A stretch of DNA of 64,000 nucleotides from Endomychus coccineus (GCA_958510875.1 OY294069.1:177674868-177738867); one strand, 5' to 3'. Shown: positions 37,126 to 47,723, numbered from the stretch's first letter. The notes: generated by a model from the sequence alone, not told the origin. Made by a program: numbers and translations.

Positions 37126-37434
37126 TAACACCACCGGAGACACCCACCCCGGGGCCGTCACCAGCCTCGAGGCCGTCTCACCATCCTCGCGGCCGTCACC
37201 ACCCCCGAGACCGTAACCGCCACCGGGAGTTTCACCGCCGTAGTCGCCCACCCCATCACCTCCCCCAACGCCACCGCCAGCTCTGGTGACGATTCCTGTA
37301 TCCCCCAAGACGGGGGGACAGGATTCGAAACCCACCAGAGCGTCTGGTGGTTGGGGAGCCCCAGCGGCTGTGGCGCAGACCGCCGGTACGCCGTGTCCAG
37401 CTGGGGCAACACGTCGATGAGGAGGAGGTCAACG
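37126..37434 (+). pseudogene. Alpha-family exon copy (309 nt), apparently broken, of the proline-rich microexon gene
   Basis: The segment lies between a good acceptor (tttttacag) and a gtaagt donor. Its intron upstream (actaccaaaccctattcac) matches that before 60986. It starts VTPPETPTPGPSP in phase 1 like the intact alpha exon at 60986-61267. Frame and product then diverge: a +1 shift turns the proline-rich stretch into an H/R-rich one, and a TGA at 37287 closes it. The end (PERLVVGEP, DEEEVN in the homologous frame) is still recognisable, and total length remains a multiple of three. Either this copy is dead, or including it would truncate the protein. Confidence 0.6.
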
Positions 37435-37465
37435 GTAAGTTTGAATTCTATGTTTTATATTTTAT

Positions 37466-37590
37466 CTGGGTGTATGTGTGGTTGTGCATGTGGATGTGAG
37501 TGTGAGGGTGTGTGGATGTCTGTCTAGGTGTATGTGAGTGTGTGGGCATGTGGGTGCGTGCGTTTGTGTTTGTGAGTGTGTATTAGGCTG
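37466..37590. repeat. (TG)-rich microsatellite
   Basis: Imperfect TGTG/TGAG/TATG repeats just inside the intron after the exon ending at 37434. Similar tracts follow other copies of this exon module (40275-40320, 44940-45000, 54378-54422, 55934-55954). Confidence 0.85.
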
Positions 37591-37594
37591 TGCC

Positions 37595-39420
37595 AAAAAA
37601 AAATCGATATTTTTTTATTTCGCTCTTCTTCGAGTATATCATTCCCCGTTCAAATTCATTCAGGTCCCCCAAAATTTAAACAAATCGGTTAATATTTGGA
37701 GGTGCATCAAGCCCAAAACGTGTTTTTTGAAATTTTTCTTCAATTTTTGAGAGGTTTCATAACACTGTTCTACAATAACGGGATGTTTGACACTTGGGAG
37801 ACATTATTACATTCAAACACAAAGTATTCAATGCATTTCAGTCCCCACATCCACTTTCCCACAGATATTGTTATAAAAAACTCTTTACTGAGTTTTATTC
37901 TTTAATTATGATTTGAATTAATTTGAATATTGATTTTAATATTTCAATGTTTTGAATTCTACCGGCTAGCTTTTTATTTGTATTTTAAATCTTATGTTTG
38001 TTTTGATTTGAATAATGAACTTTTACCTTTTATTTTTAATTTATTATATATGGAATTAAACACAAGGTTCAATGAATGCTAACTTTTAATATTTAAATTT
38101 CTATGACTCTATTTTTATCTCAGGTATCAATTTTAACAATTTTATGTTCAAATAGATCTACGATCTAACCTCACAATTATTTACTATTTATCTTTGTTTA
38201 CAAAGTTATAATCTACAATCTTTCTTTCAGTTTTACAGACAGATAATAATACAATGGAGAAATAACAAATAAACTTACGTTTATATCCAAGAATATGTTT
38301 TTAAAAATGTAGGCAATGTTCACTTGGCTGGATTTTCTTATTAATTTTATAATTCACTTTACCCGTAGGTAATGTGGTTACTTCTTTAGAAATCAGGAAC
38401 TGTTGATAATTGTTAACTTGTCTTATTCTTTTTCAAAAGATATAAAACCTTAAATGATGTCTTGGAACGTTGTCGAAGACTAACTATTATACGATGCTAC
38501 TTGTGAATTATGGTTATAATAACTTTTAAAAACTTTGTTCGAAGACTGGGAACACTACTTGACTTGTATAAATTACTTATTTGCTTCGGTTACTTTCAAC
38601 CTTACGAAGCTATTGGAACACTTGGGTTCACCGATGTTTATCCAAAAACTAAGGTTATGGAAATCTTTTGAGTAGCTTGAGTATCTTGACTCTTCAGATG
38701 TTGATGGCTAACTAACTTGGCTTGATCTTCAGAATCCTTTTCAAGGCCTTCAAAAAGGACGCCAAATATTTTCAAAAATAACCAATGAGGTGCTTAGTTT
38801 CCCTATCAAGAATGCTTTGTTGATTGTTGCAAACTGACAGAACTTTTACATTGTTACTAATCTGACGTCTATAAAATTGCATCGACCAATCAGAATTTAG
38901 TATTCTATAAATTTTTAATTATTGGAGATTTTCAACTTATTTTAAATGATGATGATTCCTTCTTTTTAAATTCATATTGCCTACATTTTTCCACACACTT
39001 TGGTATAAGATAACCTATGATTAGATTATTATTAATATGATTATTCCTATAATTATTATAAATTTGACAACTAATACATAATATAACATATCAATAACAT
39101 TTCTTTAACATTATGTAACTCAAATTTACTAATCCTAACTTATGTCTACAACATTTTTCAATGGTTTGTGCTATCTCATGATAGTTTTTGTAATCATTTT
39201 AATTATGATTTCTGCCTTCGTAACACTGTATGTTCATTCACTTTCACTGAAGTTCTTGTTTTACACTTTTATTCTAATTACATTGTTGTTTATTATGTTC
39301 TTCATTGTTCATTATATTATACTAACTGTTATTTAACTTTTAACATTGTTTTTAATTCCATATAGTATCTTTTTATTAATCTTTTCTGATTTTCAATGTT
39401 CGGTAAGTTCTAATTTTATC
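37595..39420. other. AT-rich sequence, no gene; possible small inverted-repeat element
   Basis: No coding motif. A perfect 15-bp inverted repeat (aaaaatgtaggcaat at 38303-38317 and its complement at 38976-38990) brackets 688 bp and may be the ends of a short transposon. Confidence 0.4.
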
Positions 39421-39423
39421 ATT

Positions 39424-39771
39424 TTATTGTTTAGGAAATGAAATCATAACAGTATATTGTTCATCGTCTCCGGCAACACTTTCATCTTCGCTTTCATCGT
39501 CAACGTCAACCTCACCTTGTTTTTCAATATCAGGTTTTTTAAAAAGCAGTTCATCTATTATTTTTACCACTTCTCTCTCAGGACAATTTGAGCAGGTTCT
39601 GAACATACACTCCTGATTTCTGAAATCACAAACAATTCTTGATATGACCTCTTTATAATCCAATGACGTGCCTACGGCTGATATTAATAACTTGAAATTT
39701 TGATGTGTAGCGCAGACACACACAGAGTGCGTTCCACTCGCACCGTGTAGCACACAGTATTTTGGTCTCAA
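39424..39771 (-). CDS. Cysteine/histidine-rich protein fragment, probably transposon-derived (115 codons)
   Basis: An open frame with CVLHGASGTHSVCVCATHQN near its start, then CDFRNQECMFRTCSNCPE, then an acidic tail (DVDDESEDESVAGDDE). The regularly placed C and H residues look like a real metal-binding fold rather than a chance frame. I have a general impression of similar G-x-H-x-V-C-V-C-x-x-H-Q-N segments in transposon-borne proteins of invertebrates, but cannot name the family. Its neighbourhood (repeat unit 39878-40170, hAT-like remnant) supports a mobile origin. The first codon shown may be internal to a longer ancestral frame. Confidence 0.45.
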   Translation of the reverse strand: MRPKYCVLHGASGTHSVCVCATHQNFKLLISAVGTSLDYKEVISRIVCDFRNQECMFRTCSNCPEREVVKIIDELLFKKPDIEKQGEVDVDDESEDESVAGDDEQYTVMISFPKQ

Positions 39772-39877
39772 TTGACAGAATTTTGTGAACCCTATTTTGT
39801 CATTAGAATTTTGTTCCTTGAAAAGAGCGTACTATTCTTTTAATGTACACAATAGCAATCGTTTCTGTTCGTAACGA

Positions 39878-40172
39878 TTTTTTGATATGCGAACTCTATT
39901 TTTTGGGTTTTTGGGAGGTTTTTAGAAAAATAACAGCCAATATACAAAGAGCATTTGAAGAAAAAATGGTACTGATTGAATTTTTCTTGATATTTTTTCA
40001 CGAGAACGTTTTGAAAAGTGCGGCTCCAACAAAAAAAAAGTTACGAAAAATCGGATTTATCATTTTACAAAAAAAAATATGGCCGCTGGGTCCAAACTAA
40101 TAAAAAATTCGAAATTTGGCAGAAAGCCATCATTTTAGTAGTAGAATCGAAAAAACCAGGAGCCGGACCATG
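39878..40172. repeat. Second copy of the hAT-associated repeat unit
   Basis: Matches 35417-35870 with an internal deletion of about 158 bp. It ends at ccaggagccggaccatga. A run of ten cytosines follows at about 40181-40190. Confidence 0.65.
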
Positions 40173-40221
40173 AGCTGACACCCCCCCCCCTGACCTGGGC
40201 TCCTTGAAAACGGAATTGCCC

Positions 40222-40521
40222 AAATAGTAATTTTGCCTGCTTATGAGCTATAATGAATTCTCGAGATATCGTTCGTGTAAATAGTGTTGGTGTGGTGTGT
40301 GGTATGTAGTGTGTATGTGTGTTTATTTTGCTTGACATATCGGAATTCATTCTCTTTTAATTGCACATTTCCAAATATATTTATTTCAAAAATGGAGACG
40401 ATACTCATTTTAAGTAATTGTTACAGATCAAGACTTAGATGTAGTCTACGTCGTACCTGATGCTCCCGGTAAGTACTAAGTACTTATGTTATTAATAATT
40501 GAGCAAGAATTAATAAGTAAT
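40222..40521. repeat. Duplicated intron-exon module carrying a beta exon
   Basis: Matches 44880-45201 and 54305-54626, including the microsatellite, the aaaatggagacgatactcat intron segment and the exon. It stops at the point where the inverted repeat 40522-40557 begins. Confidence 0.75.
40427..40468 (+). CDS. Beta-family microexon (42 nt) of the proline-rich modular gene
   Basis: Acceptor ttgttacag before, donor gtaagt after. It is read in phase 1 (one base from the previous exon completes the first codon) and ends in phase 1: 14 codons, QDLDVVYVVPDAP. Copies at 45104 and 54529 read QDLDIIYVAPDAP. Reading frame, length and splice sites are preserved while codons differ at several positions, which argues for real coding function. 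Confidence 0.6.
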
Positions 40522-40557
40522 TTGGAGCAAGTGGGGGCCGCCTACTATATAGAGCTG
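40522..40557. repeat. 36-bp inverted repeat, left copy
   Basis: Perfect reverse complement of 45819-45854 (core gcaagtgggggccgcctac). The pair encloses 5.3 kb with four exon copies. Confidence 0.8.
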
Positions 40558-41521
40558 TTTTAATCCTTAACGTGAAATTTCGGGAGCAGTCACGTCCCAA
40601 TTGTTTAACCGGAGCTAGAACTTTCCAGTTAGTTAAATCAATAAGGCTCTACCGATTAGTTTGAAGTTGTAGCTACATCAAATTCGTCATCGGTATATTC
40701 ATTATTCCGATAGTTAATGACAAAAATCGAAGAAATACTGACAAGCAGACATCATTGAGTTATCCCATTCCGTAATTAACCATTTTTCTCTCTCTAGCTT
40801 GTTTTCCAATAGTTATCCATCCATAAACCTCTATTATATTTACAGAAACTCTTGATACTTTTTCACAGATTTATTTATCTATTCGCGGTGACAGTTCAGA
40901 GTAATTGGGAATCTGTGAGCAAGTTAAGTAGTATATTAAAGTCACTTCACACTTCACAACACCACTTTTCACTATCGCAGATTTAAATTCGTATTTTAAA
41001 GCTTTCAGTTTTCATTTCTATGTACCTACATGAGGTTCTAAATAGACATTTATTCAAGAATTCTCATTACGGTAATTTTAGAGAGCTTGCAAGTTTAACT
41101 TCTTGTAATTGTTTTCTAGGTGTAATATAAAGCACCTACGCATTGAAAGTTTTTAAATATTTGATATAAGAGAGATATTGAATAAAAATTGTGAAAATAA
41201 CTAGCTCATTCCATCGCTTATTTCCCAGTGCGATAGGTCAATATTGAAGATTTTAAATTTGTTGAAATTCTTATGACAGTGAGCGGAGTGAGCATGACGA
41301 TAACAATTAGCTCTGAACCATTGAGATCTGATTCCGTGAACAAAGCTATTATTATCGCCCTAGTTTGTCAATGAATACTATTCGATTTGATTCTGTAAAA
41401 ATTTAGACTTCGTAAACTTCCTTCTTTCTGGAGATGAATAAAGAATATCAACTTCCTTGTTTATTTATTACCATTAATTTGTCTATTGAACGTTCGCTCA
41501 ATATATATTTTTTTCTTTCAG

Positions 41522-41590
41522 CTAAAGGAATTTCGCCACCGGCTACGCCACCACCGGCCACGCCCTCTCCTCCGGTGCCGATGCAGACAA
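41522..41590 (+). CDS. Gamma-family microexon (69 nt) of the proline-rich modular gene
   Basis: Acceptor ttctttcag, donor gtaagt, phase 1 on both sides, 23 codons: AKGISPPATPPPATPSPPVP then MQT. The PPPATP repeat unit is encoded by a short DNA repeat (ccaccggccacgc). The duplicate at 47476 has the same start and the SPPVPMQ segment but 24 more codons. Low-complexity proline repeats of this kind usually form extended, disordered or extracellular segments; the protein's location is unknown. Confidence 0.6.
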
Positions 41591-41697
41591 GTAAGTTTAA
41601 ATTAGATGTATCTTAATTTTAAGAATGTACACTTATCCAATTGTATAAATCAAATACTCCAAAGTATATTCAAATCCAAACATATTCCTCGATCAAA

Positions 41698-41803
41698 TTT
41701 AGCTTGTTCCTTCCAGCGTTTTATCATCAGCTGACCTATAGCATGCAGGATACCGTCAAATATAGGTCACCTGGTGATGAAACGTAAGATGGAACAAGCT
41801 AAA
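41698..41803. repeat. Short hairpin element, copy 1
   Basis: Two 43-nt arms (tttagcttgttccttccagc / taagatggaacaagctaaa) around a loop of about 20 nt. It recurs at 47724-47829 in duplication A. The terminal palindromic look suggests a tiny MITE. Confidence 0.75.
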
Positions 41804-42229
41804 CATCAATTTGTTTTAAATATACTTTTGTTATACTAACAATGGTATGGTTTTCTAGAGGACAAATATTATGTTTACCTTCAGTCATTTCTTCATGAAA
41901 AAAATTATTGCTGAAAAGGAAGTAGTAATGATAATTTATTGGGAAACAAAATATAATATAGCTTATTAATATTTATCAGTAACATTTCGGAAAAATTAGA
42001 CCAACCCAATCGAAAAATGATGTAACCTAAACATCTGCCACAAAACTTATTTCATCTCAAAAGATCTTTCACAAAATTGAATAAGAAAATGAACGAATTT
42101 TTAAATAAAATAACTATTATAAGTTCGATTTTCAATAGTTTAATAAATAAATGTAACTATTATTCCGCCAGCATAGCAGCTTTTTCAAACAAACATTACA
42201 AAGTACTCTGTACGATCGGGCGGTTATAA

Positions 42230-43340
42230 TGGCAGAACTCCAAACATGTTAACAGTACTCCAGGACAGGTCGAATCTGTGCTTTGTAGATTATGAGGAGC
42301 CGCTGGGATGTAAAGTAGCCCTTGCACGAACTAGAATACCAACTTGATCCCGTGTATGGATATAGAAGACTGCATAGGAATAGAGCTGTACCTGATATCA
42401 TCGTAATAGAAATTGTGAGATTCGCCTTCCTAGAGAAGATGTAGTTTTCTCTACTAGATTATCAGATCCCCATTTCAAAATCGTTGCCAGATCTTCATTG
42501 ATTACATCATATGAAGGGGTACCATCATCTGTAAAGCTGAGAACGGAACAGTTGGCCACTTCCAACAGATCGTTGATATGAAGCAGAAACATGTACCTAG
42601 ACAGATCCCTGTGGATCAGCAGTGTTGATAGACATTGTATCCGAGGATACTCCATCAACCATCACATGGAGTGATCATCTCAGAGAAAATTCGACAAGGT
42701 TGAGGTCGCAAACCATATGACGGAAGTTTCTCAAGAAGGGGGGCCCATGTTTTTCAGTAGATCTCTACCATACATGTGTTATGTGAGTTGTGAGCAAGCA
42801 GGTCTCCTGTTCACGATTTTGGAGCCCTCTAGGTGTTGGATGAGCTCGATTTTGATTGCTTTCTCCATCGCTTTAGAGATCGCAGTTAATAGTGCAATGG
42901 GTCTATAATTATAAGGAATGATCTAATTTTTGGAATTGGTTGGACTGTAACTGTCTTTCAGTTGGAAGGAAACACACCAAGTTTGTATGAAAGAGTAAAC
43001 ATCCTGCAGAAAACTGTTGTCAATCCAGGAGCATATTCCTTGTGAACGACAGGTGGAATTCCGTCTGAGGTCATGGCCTTCTTGGTATTGAGGTCAAGCT
43101 CAAGGCACCTAACTGTGCGCTGACGGAAGACAATGGCATATGGCTATTGATGACAGCAATTTTAGTAGGATCCTTCCCTTGTGGAGCCAAAGAGAAATTT
43201 GTTGCAAACATTTCAGCGAAAAGGTTGACTTTTTTTGTGGCGTAGCCAGTGTGCCATCAAATTCGGTTAGGAGAGGGGATAAGTCGGTTAGCTCGTTAAG
43301 GGTGGCTATGTAAGTTATCTGCAAACGTTTTTGCATTTAA
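42230..43340 (-). pseudogene. Decayed LINE reverse-transcriptase fragment (jockey/CR1-like), copy 1
   Basis: Minus-strand translation gives, in order, LLTAISKAMEKAIKIELIQH (around 42880, RT fingers region), LLHINDLLEVAN and VLSFTDDGTP (around 42540, the catalytic box with FTDD in place of the usual YADD/FADD), and LIIYKAQIRPVLEYC at about 42290-42250 (the thumb region). Frames are broken by shifts and stops between these patches. It is duplicated with its surroundings at 48256-49366. Confidence 0.75.
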
Positions 43341-44289
43341 TTGTTATTTAAATAATAATTACGATACCAACATTATAATAGAAAACAGAGAAAACTTTCA
43401 AAAATATCTTCTCATCATTATCAATATGTAATCTAAAGAATGCATACCGTTGAATTCCCTTATAAATTGAACTAACAAAGCTAACACAATTTTGAAAAAG
43501 TTGAAGAAAACACCAGCTAAAGAATATCAATGTAGAGTGAATGTTTGTTTAAAACCAAGCACATAGTCCTTTGAAAGATCCATAAAACGTAATTCTAAAT
43601 GTTCATGTATTATATTGTATATCGTAATTATTTAAGTGGACCACGAATTAAACTTAATGCGTTCATAATGAGTTTAAGAGTAGGTATTTTAAAACTGCCA
43701 CCAGATGGGCTCGTATGGTTCACAGATTGACCACAGTTTGAAACCTTCTTAGGACTTGAAGTAATCAAGATTATATTTTCCTTTCTGATGATGTCCGACA
43801 CTTCAAATGTAAGGAATCTGGACATATAGCATCAAGATACCCAAAGCCCAATCTAACTTTTGAAATGTGCAACTGAATTAAATAGTAAACATTCATTTTC
43901 AATATATCAGAAGTCTTCACATATGGACATCATTACCCACAAAAAATCAACATAAACTGGCTGCTCTCCAAAGCATGATACATAGACTTGTTACTATCCC
44001 CATGTCAGAATTGAATTTTCAATTATAAAACAGATAGCAAGTAATAACTGATATAACAAAAATTTTGTAATTGATTTATTTAAGAAATAAGATTATAATG
44101 AAGCAATGAAGTTAGTTTACCCAATACAGTTAAGACTAATAATTATAGATCAATAATGTATTTGGTAAACTTTCTGATAATGTATGCAATTTACTGAAAA
44201 AACACAATGTTATCACATCTTTTGGAACAAATAATACTGTAGACAAATAAATATTAAAAACAACAAAGATAAGAATAAAAAAGATCAAG

Positions 44290-44587
44290 AATCAGGTATA
44301 CACAAAGTAGAGTGTTAATATAGGCCAGACTGGAAGATATTTCAAAGCTAAAATTTAATTTGAACAAAGGAGATTCAAAAGTTGTAAACCATATTGATGA
44401 AGCTGATCATCATTTCAAAGATGATTTTGAGATTCTCCATAAGTCAGTTAAATGTAAAGTATTAAACAACTCAACATATTATAAGCCCAAAAAGCGAAGA
44501 GATGTATCAATCATAGATGTAATATGTGAAATAAAATTCTGTTTAGTATCAAAAACGTTTCCAAGATCTTGTTATCTTTTGAAGTGA
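44290..44587 (+). pseudogene. Penelope-like element fragment with GIY-YIG endonuclease remnant, copy 1
   Basis: The plus strand reads SGIHKVEC, then after a deletion and shift NIGQTGRYFKAKI, then KVVNHIDEADHHFKDDFEIL followed by H. These match the GIY-YIG endonuclease layout of Penelope-like retroelements (SGIYKL-C, YIGQTGR-F--R, H--E--H-----EILH). The second tyrosine of the motif is lost (NIG for YIG) and the frame is broken, so it is dead. The copy at 53729-54026 is nearly the same. Confidence 0.72.
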
Positions 44588-44807
44588 ACGAACATCTTCA
44601 TTATTGATAACATATAGCAAATCATTTATGGTTTTGGATCTACTAAATGAAATAGCAAAACATTTATTCACATTCGATATCTTGAAGCTTGTAACTACCA
44701 AACCCTATATTCACACTATTCTTTCATATCTTCCATATTATCTCCGTTCAAATTGTCAAATTTTAATACCAATTATCGATAACTAAAATTTGGTTACATT
44801 TTCACAG

Positions 44808-44858
44808 CCCCGAAAATTGAACCACCTCCACTGAGACGAAGGCGCATTCTGGGAACTA
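44808..44858 (+). pseudogene. Alpha-type microexon with lost splice donor, copy 1
   Basis: Upstream intron and acceptor (tttcacag) match the alpha exons at 55790 and 60986. The phase-1 frame reads APKIEPPPLRRRRILGT. The donor expected here, by comparison with 55850 (gtaagtaaaatttt), is ctaagtaaaatttt. The next GT, at 44860, would make a 52-nt exon and break the phase. I infer a disabled exon. The copy at 54247 shares the change, so the mutation preceded duplication B. Confidence 0.55.
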
Positions 44859-45103
44859 AGTAAAATTTTAAATATTCGTAAATAGTAATTTCGCCTGCTT
44901 ATGAGCTGTAGAATTCTCGAGATATCGTTCATGTAAATAGTGTTGGTGTGGTGTGTGCTATGTGGTGGAAGTGGTGTGGTGTGTAGTGTGTATGTGTGTA
45001 TATTTTGCTTGACATATCGGAATTCATTCTCTTTTAGTTGCACATTTCCAAATATATTTATTTCAAAAATGGAGACGATACTCATTTTAACTAATTGTTA
45101 CAG

Positions 45104-45145
45104 ATCAGGACTTAGATATCATTTACGTCGCACCTGATGCTCCAG
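45104..45145 (+). CDS. Beta-family microexon (42 nt)
   Basis: Acceptor ttgttacag, donor gtaagt, phase 1-1, 14 codons (QDLDIIYVAPDAP). It is identical in protein to 54529-54570 and close to 40427-40468. The next exon follows after an intron of only 250 bp. Confidence 0.6.
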
Positions 45146-45395
45146 GTAAGTACTAAGTATACTTGTGTTAGTAATTATTGAGCAATAATTATTAAGTAAT
45201 TTGTTGATCAATCATCAGAGATTGCTAGAAATGAGGAAATTAAACAATTTCATAAGTACCTAATTGATTTTTTCAAATTTTATTTTTACATTGACAAAAA
45301 CAACGATATTCTACCAATCAAGTGGATATTTACCATTCAACTGTGAAACATTCTGTATGATACAAAATTACTAAATTTTATTTTCTATTTTTCAG

Positions 45396-45434
45396 CAATT
45401 GAACCTGCAGTGCCAAGGCCTATTCTAATTCCTA
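45396..45434 (+). CDS. Epsilon-like microexon (39 nt)
   Basis: Acceptor atttttcag, donor gtaagt, phase 1-1, 13 codons: AIEPAVPRPILIP. The intron end before it (ttctgtatgatacaa...actaaattttattttct) matches those before 51409 and 60536, so it belongs to that family although its peptide has diverged. Confidence 0.55.
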
Positions 45435-45818
45435 GTAAGTTATTACACATTACTAACACTATTATTATTCTCAATGTAAGATTGAAAGTTTATGAAATAG
45501 CTGCGAGGTTGTGAGATAAGCAAATCCAAATAGTTTATTTGACGTTTTCAGAATCTATCTGTTCTATGATTAAAAACCTGATTGTAACATATATCATTCT
45601 AACCATAGATTGCATCCAAGTATCTTTGTATCAGTTTTCGACTAGTTGTAAATAACAAAAGCTTGTTAGTGAAAGTAGTAGTCTTCTAACATGTTTAGAA
45701 TGGCATATTACACGCTCGCCAAACTTTTCGCTCGCTTGGAATATGAGCCATTCCCCACTTGTAGAATATACTGTTCTACGTTTATTCTTAATTCAAAAGA
45801 CGTGGAAACCGTTTTAAT

Positions 45819-45854
45819 CAGCTCTATATAGTAGGCGGCCCCCACTTGCTCCAA
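45819..45854. repeat. 36-bp inverted repeat, right copy
   Basis: Perfect reverse complement of 40522-40557. It is followed by an A-run and, at 45963-45996, by a GC hairpin (gggggcgc ... gcgccccc). Confidence 0.8.
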
Positions 45855-46254
45855 ATAAAAAAAAAATAATTGAATATTTTGTACTTTTTATGTGCTAATT
45901 TGGTCCCAAACTTAAACATTTCGTGCTACAAAAATATATCAAAAAACACGGGTTTGAAGAGTGGGGGCGCTAGGTAGACGCCTTTTTGGCGCCCCCTTAA
46001 CTAAAAACATAAACAAAATAATTAACAATATGCGTATAATTTTGTGCTATTTATGTGCTCTATGGAGAGCATAATCAAAAGTGTCCTGGACCATTTAGAA
46101 ATTGATTTTCGCAGTGTTTCATTGCGGACGCACTTCTTCTAAACTTAATGAACATATCTTTGGTTTTTTAAACAAAAAAAGAAACATGTCATTAAATGCT
46201 CATCAGAATTTAGATGTTAATCATTTTTACATGTTTAATATGTACTCAAAAAGT

Positions 46255-46766
46255 ACCCCAGTTAAAATAGATATTGAAAATGTTAAATGCAAGTACAAAA
46301 ATCTCCTTTTGCATATAAGTCGAGTACATAATAAGCACATAAATCTGATGTTATTCAAAAGTATTTTTTTATACATCTCGAGGGAAAAGTACATCGACCA
46401 GACGTCTTACCAGCGCGCCTCTCAGTTAAAATAGATTTCGAAAATGTTAATCGCAAGTATGTACGAAATTCTCCTTATGCATATAAGTCGAGTACATAAT
46501 TAGCACATATATATATAGTGTTATTCAAAAGTACTTTTTGATGCTTATCAAGTAAAAAGTACATTGACTAGACGTCTTACGAGCGCGCCCCCCCAGTTAA
46601 AAGACAATTAGAAAATGTTAATTGCAAATACAGAATTCTCCTTATGCATATAATTCGAGTAGGTACATAATTAGCACATAAATCTGGTGTTATGTAAAAT
46701 TACTTGATATATCTCGACGGAAAAGTACATTGACTAGACGTCTTATAAGCGCGCCCCCCAGTTAAA
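46255..46766. repeat. Three tandem ~170-bp repeats
   Basis: Units begin near cagttaaa at 46257, 46429 and 46601. They share aaaatgttaa, gcatataagtcgagtacata, ttagcacata and a GC-rich end (gacgtcttacgagcgcgccc). The array ends exactly where duplication A copy 2 begins (46773). A 110-codon open frame over the first unit has no motif. Confidence 0.75.
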
Positions 46767-47475
46767 TTATCGATCCATAAACCTCTATTATATTTACAGA
46801 AACTCTTGATACTTTTTCATAGATTTATTTATCTATTCGCGGTGACAGTTCAGAGTAATTGGGAATCTGTGAGCAAGTTAAGTAGTATATTAAAGTCACT
46901 TCACACTTCACAACACCACTTTTCACTATCGCAGATTTAAATTCGTATTTTAAAGCTTTCAGTTTTCATTTCTATGTACCTACATGAGGTTCTAAATAGA
47001 CATTTATTCAAGAATTCTCATTACGGTAATTTTAGAGAGCTTGCAAGTTTAACTTCTTGTAATTGTTTTCTAGGTGTAATATAAAGCACCTACGCATTGA
47101 AAGTTTTTAAATATTTGATATAAGAGAGATATTGAATAAAAATTGTGAAAATAACTAGCTCATTCCATCGCTTATTTCCCAGTGCGATAGGTCAATATTG
47201 AAGATTTTAAATTTGTTGAAATTCTTATGACAGTGAGCGGAGTGAGCATGACGATAACAATTAGCTCTGAACCATTGAGATCTGATTCCGTGAACAAAGC
47301 TATTATTATCGCCCTAGTTTGTCAATGAATACTATTCGATTTGATTCTGTAAAAATTTAGACTTCGTAAACTTCCTTCTTTCTGGAGATGAATAAAGAAT
47401 ATCAACTTCCTTGTTTATTTATTACCATTAATTTGTCTATTGAACGTTCGCTCAATATATATTTTTTTCTTTCAG

Positions 47476-47616
47476 CTAAAGGAATTTTAAAACATAAAAC
47501 GCCGCCACCGGCCACGCCACGAGTTACGCCGCCACCGGCTACGCCACCACCGCCAACGCCATCTCCTCCGGTGCCGATGCAGTGGCCACCTTCACCGGTG
47601 CCAAATATTGAGAGAA
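47476..47616 (+). CDS. Gamma-family exon (141 nt), expanded
   Basis: Acceptor ttctttcag, donor gtaagt, phase 1-1, 47 codons. It starts AKGILKHKTPPPATPRVT, continues with PPPATPPPPTPSPPVPMQ and ends with a new WPPSPVPNIER segment. Compared with the 69-nt copy at 41522, the extra 72 nt comprise additional PPPATP-type repeats and the new tail, and keep the frame exactly. The flanking introns of the two copies differ by almost no indels. Confidence 0.62.
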
Positions 47617-47723
47617 GTAAGTTTAAATTAGATGTATCTTAATTTTAAGAATGTACACTTATCCAATTGTATAAATCAAATACTCCAAAGTATATTCAAA
47701 TCCAAACATATTCCTCGATCAAA

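Larger units (their letters stand above)
40819..43727. repeat. Segmental duplication A, copy 1 (~2.9 kb)
   Basis: Matches 46773-49753 with few substitutions. The offset is 5954 bp before the gamma exon and 6026 bp after it, because that exon is 72 nt longer in copy 2. It carries a gamma exon, a small hairpin and a LINE fragment. It ends at cacagat, where an RNase H frame is cut and duplication B sequence begins. Confidence 0.9.
43725..45214. repeat. Segmental duplication B, copy 1 (~1.5 kb)
   Basis: Matches 53147-54639. A 17-bp insertion at about 53784 and a 14-bp difference in the microsatellite are the main length changes. It carries a Penelope-like fragment, a disabled alpha-type exon and a beta exon. 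The left junction shares only gatt with the sequence it replaced. Confidence 0.9.

Noticed and set aside
39365..39400. Possible microexon before the gtaagt at 39401
   Set aside because: It contains a stop in phase 1 and has no family relative among the other exons.
46102..46434. 110-codon plus-strand frame
   Set aside because: Overlaps the 170-bp tandem repeats, and the following units do not keep the frame.
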